Source: Isotricha intestinalis
Taxonomy: Eukaryota > Ciliophora > Litostomatea > Vestibuliferida > Isotrichidae
Assembly (NCBI GenBank): GCA_023807065.1
Contig: JAJJLU010000006.1
Coordinates: 1 to 64,000, forward strand
Reading direction: 5' to 3'
Length of the DNA: 64,000 nt
Shown here: in pieces, positions 61,597 to 64,000 of the stretch
Position numbering within the stretch: the first letter of the stretch is position 1
Layout: each line of letters starts with the position of its first letter
Notes under the pieces: model-generated
Told to the model about the DNA's origin: nothing
The model's input: the letters and a program-made list of their open reading frames with translations, nothing else
The model's database searches: none
Program-made: the position numbers and the translations under genes

Positions 61597-62931
61597 ATGT
61601 CAAATCAAAATGAACAAATAAATAATCAACCTCCTAATTATAATAATCAAATGCCAATAAATCAAAATGAAGAGCAATCTTATATGAAGCAAATAAAAGA
61701 TTTTTTAAATTCAACTCCTTTAACAGTAACAGTTCTCATAGATTTAAATATATTTTTCTTATTTATAAATCTTTTCATTTCTTACACTGGATTAATTTCA
61801 GTTTTATTAAGATCATTTTTTATTTTCTTTTTTTGGAGTCCTCTTGGAAAAAAAGTAGAAAATTCATCAGGAACTGGAAGATATATGTTATTATTAATGA
61901 TTAATGTTCTTGCTTTTACTATTCCTTATATTTTAATATTTAATCATTTTCATGTTTTATCTGAAAGTATTTATAACTTTGCTCTTTTCGAAACCTTATT
62001 AATTGCTTTGAGTAATAAGGATAAACATATTCTTGTAATTAATAAAAAAATTCCTTGTAAATTTATTATCTATGGAATCCCTTTTATTTCTTTATTTATT
62101 CTTCATCAAACTTTCGGAATGGTTATTGCTGTTATTTATGCTTTATTATATCATAAATATTTTTCTACAAAAATTCACTTTAGCGATGAATATATTATTC
62201 AAAGTTGGGAAAATAATTGTATTTTTAAATTATTAATGAAAAATAGAAGGTATGTAAAATTAAATGATCAATTTATTCCTATTATTAATAATAATGCAAA
62301 TGTTAATCCTATTAATTATGCATTTAATAATCCTATCCAATCTCAACCAATTAATATTCAAAATAATAATTATCAATATTATAATAACTTTAATAATAAC
62401 CAAGTTTATTCCAAAGTATATCCAGTTATTAATAATCAATTTATTAATCATAATATACAAAACCAAAAATTTGAAAATGAAATTAAAAATACTCAAAATC
62501 TAAATATAAAAAATAATAAAAATTCAAATGAAGTTCATAATGATGAAGATGATTATCCTAATATAAAAAATAAACCAAATTCATATGAAATTAATGCTGA
62601 TGACGAATATCCTAATATTCAAAATAAACCAAATTCATATGAAATTAATGCTAATGATGAATATCCTAATATTCAAAATAAACCAAATTCATATGAAATT
62701 AATAATAATAATGAATATCCTAATATTCAAAATAAACCGAATTCATATGAAGTTAATAATAATAATGAATATCCTAATATTCAAAATAAACCGAATTCAT
62801 ATGAAGTTAATAATGGTGAAGCTATTTATCCTAATATTCAAAATAAACCCAATTCATATGAAGTTAATAAAGAATATAAACCTAAATTTATTACTCCTGG
62901 AGTTATGGATATTAATTATACTCCACAATAA
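61597..62931 (+). CDS. Multi-pass membrane protein with tandem-repeat tail
   Basis: A 444-residue protein. Residues ~45-200 contain about five hydrophobic helices (for example VTVLIDLNIFFLFINLFISY and IPFISLFILHQTFGMVIAVI). The pattern recalls rhomboid-like or UBAC2/TMEM115-type proteins, but no catalytic Ser/His is evident, so the family is uncertain. Residues ~225-300 are Asn/Gln-rich. The tail (~320-430) has about six copies of an 18-residue unit such as YPNIQNKPNSYEINANDE. Near-identical DNA copies point to recent expansion. The repeat is acidic and hydrophilic, so it is probably cytosolic and may bind a partner. Confidence 0.75.
   Translation: MSNQNEQINNQPPNYNNQMPINQNEEQSYMKQIKDFLNSTPLTVTVLIDLNIFFLFINLFISYTGLISVLLRSFFIFFFWSPLGKKVENSSGTGRYMLLLMINVLAFTIPYILIFNHFHVLSESIYNFALFETLLIALSNKDKHILVINKKIPCKFIIYGIPFISLFILHQTFGMVIAVIYALLYHKYFSTKIHFSDEYIIQSWENNCIFKLLMKNRRYVKLNDQFIPIINNNANVNPINYAFNNPIQSQPINIQNNNYQYYNNFNNNQVYSKVYPVINNQFINHNIQNQKFENEIKNTQNLNIKNNKNSNEVHNDEDDYPNIKNKPNSYEINADDEYPNIQNKPNSYEINANDEYPNIQNKPNSYEINNNNEYPNIQNKPNSYEVNNNNEYPNIQNKPNSYEVNNGEAIYPNIQNKPNSYEVNKEYKPKFITPGVMDINYTPQ
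62554..62880 (+). repeat. 54-bp in-frame tandem repeat, about six copies
   Basis: Copies of a 54-bp unit coding YPNIQNKPNSYEIN plus four variable residues (ADDE, ANDE, NNNE, NNNE, NGEAI, KEYK). The core is nearly invariant at DNA level; one or two residues vary at the end of each unit. The multiple-of-three period also keeps the other frames partly open, so frames seen on either strand here are shadows. Confidence 0.9.
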
Positions 62932-63160
62932 ATATGATTTAGATAAATAAAAATAAATAAAAAAAAATATTAGTTTAAAAAAATATTGTTTTCATTTTCT
63001 TTATTATATTAATATTAAATATAATAAAATAATTCTATTTATAAATAAATATAAATCAATTAATAACCTTTGATTTTATTTTTTATTAGGAATAATAATT
63101 ATAAAATCTTTTCTGAAATAAAATTATAATATAAAATTTGATTAAATATAATAATAATAA

Positions 63161-63754
63161 ATGAAAAAAATAAAAGTCGGTGATTTATTATTTCCAAAAG
63201 AAGAAAGACTAAAACTCTCATTTAATAATGAGCATATAATAAATAGGAGTAATTCCTTTTTTCAAACAGTTCAAAAAGAAAAAATAAATTCTTTAAAATA
63301 TTTAACAGCAAGAACAAACTTTAAATATCTTTATAAATTAAATGGATATTCTTCCTTCACTTTACAAAAAGAGAAAAATAAGAAAAAATTACCAAAATTA
63401 AAAAAATCATCATCATCAAGAGTTTTTAATATAAAAAAACATGCTTTTGAAGATGATATTTTCATAGAATCAGATAAAGATATTTTTGAAACAAATGATT
63501 TAAATACTCAATTATCAAAATCGCTAATTCAGAATTCAATTTTTCAATATAAGCTTTTTATTAAATTAAAAAGGCAAAACAAATTTTTAGAATTTAAAAA
63601 TAGATTTAATAAATATAATTATTGTAAAGAAGTATTATATAGAATAAATCAAAATTTTAAAAATTCAATATTTAAAAATTTTGAATATAGAAATATAGGT
63701 TTAAAAAATTATAATAGAAAATTTTTATTAAAAATTAGAAATGAGTATGATTAA
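63161..63754 (+). CDS. Hypothetical protein, 197 residues
   Basis: A complete ATG-to-TAA frame. The N-terminus reads MKKIKVGDLLFPKEERLKLS, the middle is Lys/Ser-rich (KKLPKLKKSSSSRVFNIKK) and a patch DDIFIESDKDIFETNDL is acidic. The C-terminal 60 residues are basic with aromatic residues. No domain, membrane helix or cysteine motif is seen. The start follows an AAT-type run, as at other genes here. Confidence 0.6.
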   Translation: MKKIKVGDLLFPKEERLKLSFNNEHIINRSNSFFQTVQKEKINSLKYLTARTNFKYLYKLNGYSSFTLQKEKNKKKLPKLKKSSSSRVFNIKKHAFEDDIFIESDKDIFETNDLNTQLSKSLIQNSIFQYKLFIKLKRQNKFLEFKNRFNKYNYCKEVLYRINQNFKNSIFKNFEYRNIGLKNYNRKFLLKIRNEYD

Positions 63755-63838
63755 TTAATGCAATTTAAAAATATTATATAATAATATAATATAATTTTTT
63801 TGGTAAAAATATTAAAAAAAAATTATTTAAATTAAGAA

Positions 63839-64000
63839 TTATTTATAATAATTTTTTACATTAAATTGATTTAAATTATAAGAATTTGTAGCGACATTTG
63901 GTTTATAAAAAACATTATTATTATCTTGTTTTAAAGTATTAGTATAAATATTTATATTATTTACCATTTCAAAACAATTTTTATTATTAGTAAAATTATT
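63839..64000 (-). CDS. 3' end of a gene running off the right edge (partial)
   Basis: Reading the minus strand from the right edge gives 53 codons of open, Asn-rich protein ending in TAA at 63839-63841; the end reads NVKNYYK. The upstream part lies outside the window. Composition matches other genes here. It is convergent with the gene at 63161-63754, with 84 bp between stops. The family cannot be judged from this fragment. Confidence 0.5.
   Translation of the reverse strand, partial: NNFTNNKNCFEMVNNINIYTNTLKQDNNNVFYKPNVATNSYNLNQFNVKNYYK

Noticed and set aside
62585..62950. Open frame of repeated MKL/NILIFKIN units overlapping the membrane protein's tail
   Set aside because: A by-product of the 54-bp repeat in another frame.

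Overview
This window looks like one end of a chromosome from an AT-rich protist, most likely a ciliate. The first 21 bases read as CCCCAAT, CCCCAAT, CCCCGAT, a telomere-like C4A2-type repeat placed exactly at the window start. Coding regions use the standard genetic code: long frames end in TAA (most), TGA (the polycystin-like gene and the coiled-coil gene at 17.5 kb) and TAG (the ankyrin gene), while CAA encodes Gln and TGG encodes Trp. This excludes a Tetrahymena/Paramecium-type code. Together with the telomere motif, very short introns (37 and 43 nt) and several ciliate-style protein types (PAS/TmcB-like multi-pass proteins, cysteine-rich REJ/polycystin-like proteins, Asn-rich tracts), it suggests a standard-code ciliate such as a litostome (rumen or gut type). 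That assignment is inference.

Layout. 0.2-13.4 kb: enoyl-CoA reductase (TECR/TSC13), kinesin-13, importin-7/8-like receptor and a 1956-residue polycystin/REJ-like membrane protein. 14.5-25 kb: ankyrin protein, coiled-coil protein with a 39-bp repeat, and VPS15, the latter two divergent across a 70-bp spacer. 25-35 kb: a CUE-domain protein, an FCP1/SCP-like phosphatase and a very large PAS-type membrane protein, separated by gaps that hold decayed coding relics. 35-44.5 kb: cyclin, small hypothetical genes, a DOT1-like methyltransferase split by an intron, a 45-residue membrane microprotein, an IQ-motif protein, a sestrin and a coiled-coil protein with an apparent frameshift. 44.7-46.9 kb: a broken P-loop NTPase gene. 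47-64 kb: an EF-hand protein, several low-complexity or coiled-coil proteins, an LRR protein, a two-exon 86-residue protein, an MGC-acylated zinc-ribbon-like protein, a second FCP1-like phosphatase, a repeat-tailed membrane protein, and the 3' end of a gene that leaves the right edge.

The genes are ordinary nuclear genes, each with its own promoter, with no operon logic. Functional threads are vesicle trafficking and nutrient sensing (VPS15, sestrin), microtubules and probably cilia (kinesin-13, DUF4200-like coiled coil, IQ and EF-hand proteins), nuclear transport, lipid elongation and cell-cycle control (cyclin, two CTD-type phosphatases). No tRNA, rRNA, CRISPR array or intact transposon was seen. 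The most unusual content is the set of decayed coding remnants in the large gaps, the two intron-split genes that simple open-frame reading misses, and residue changes at key sites in VPS15 and sestrin.
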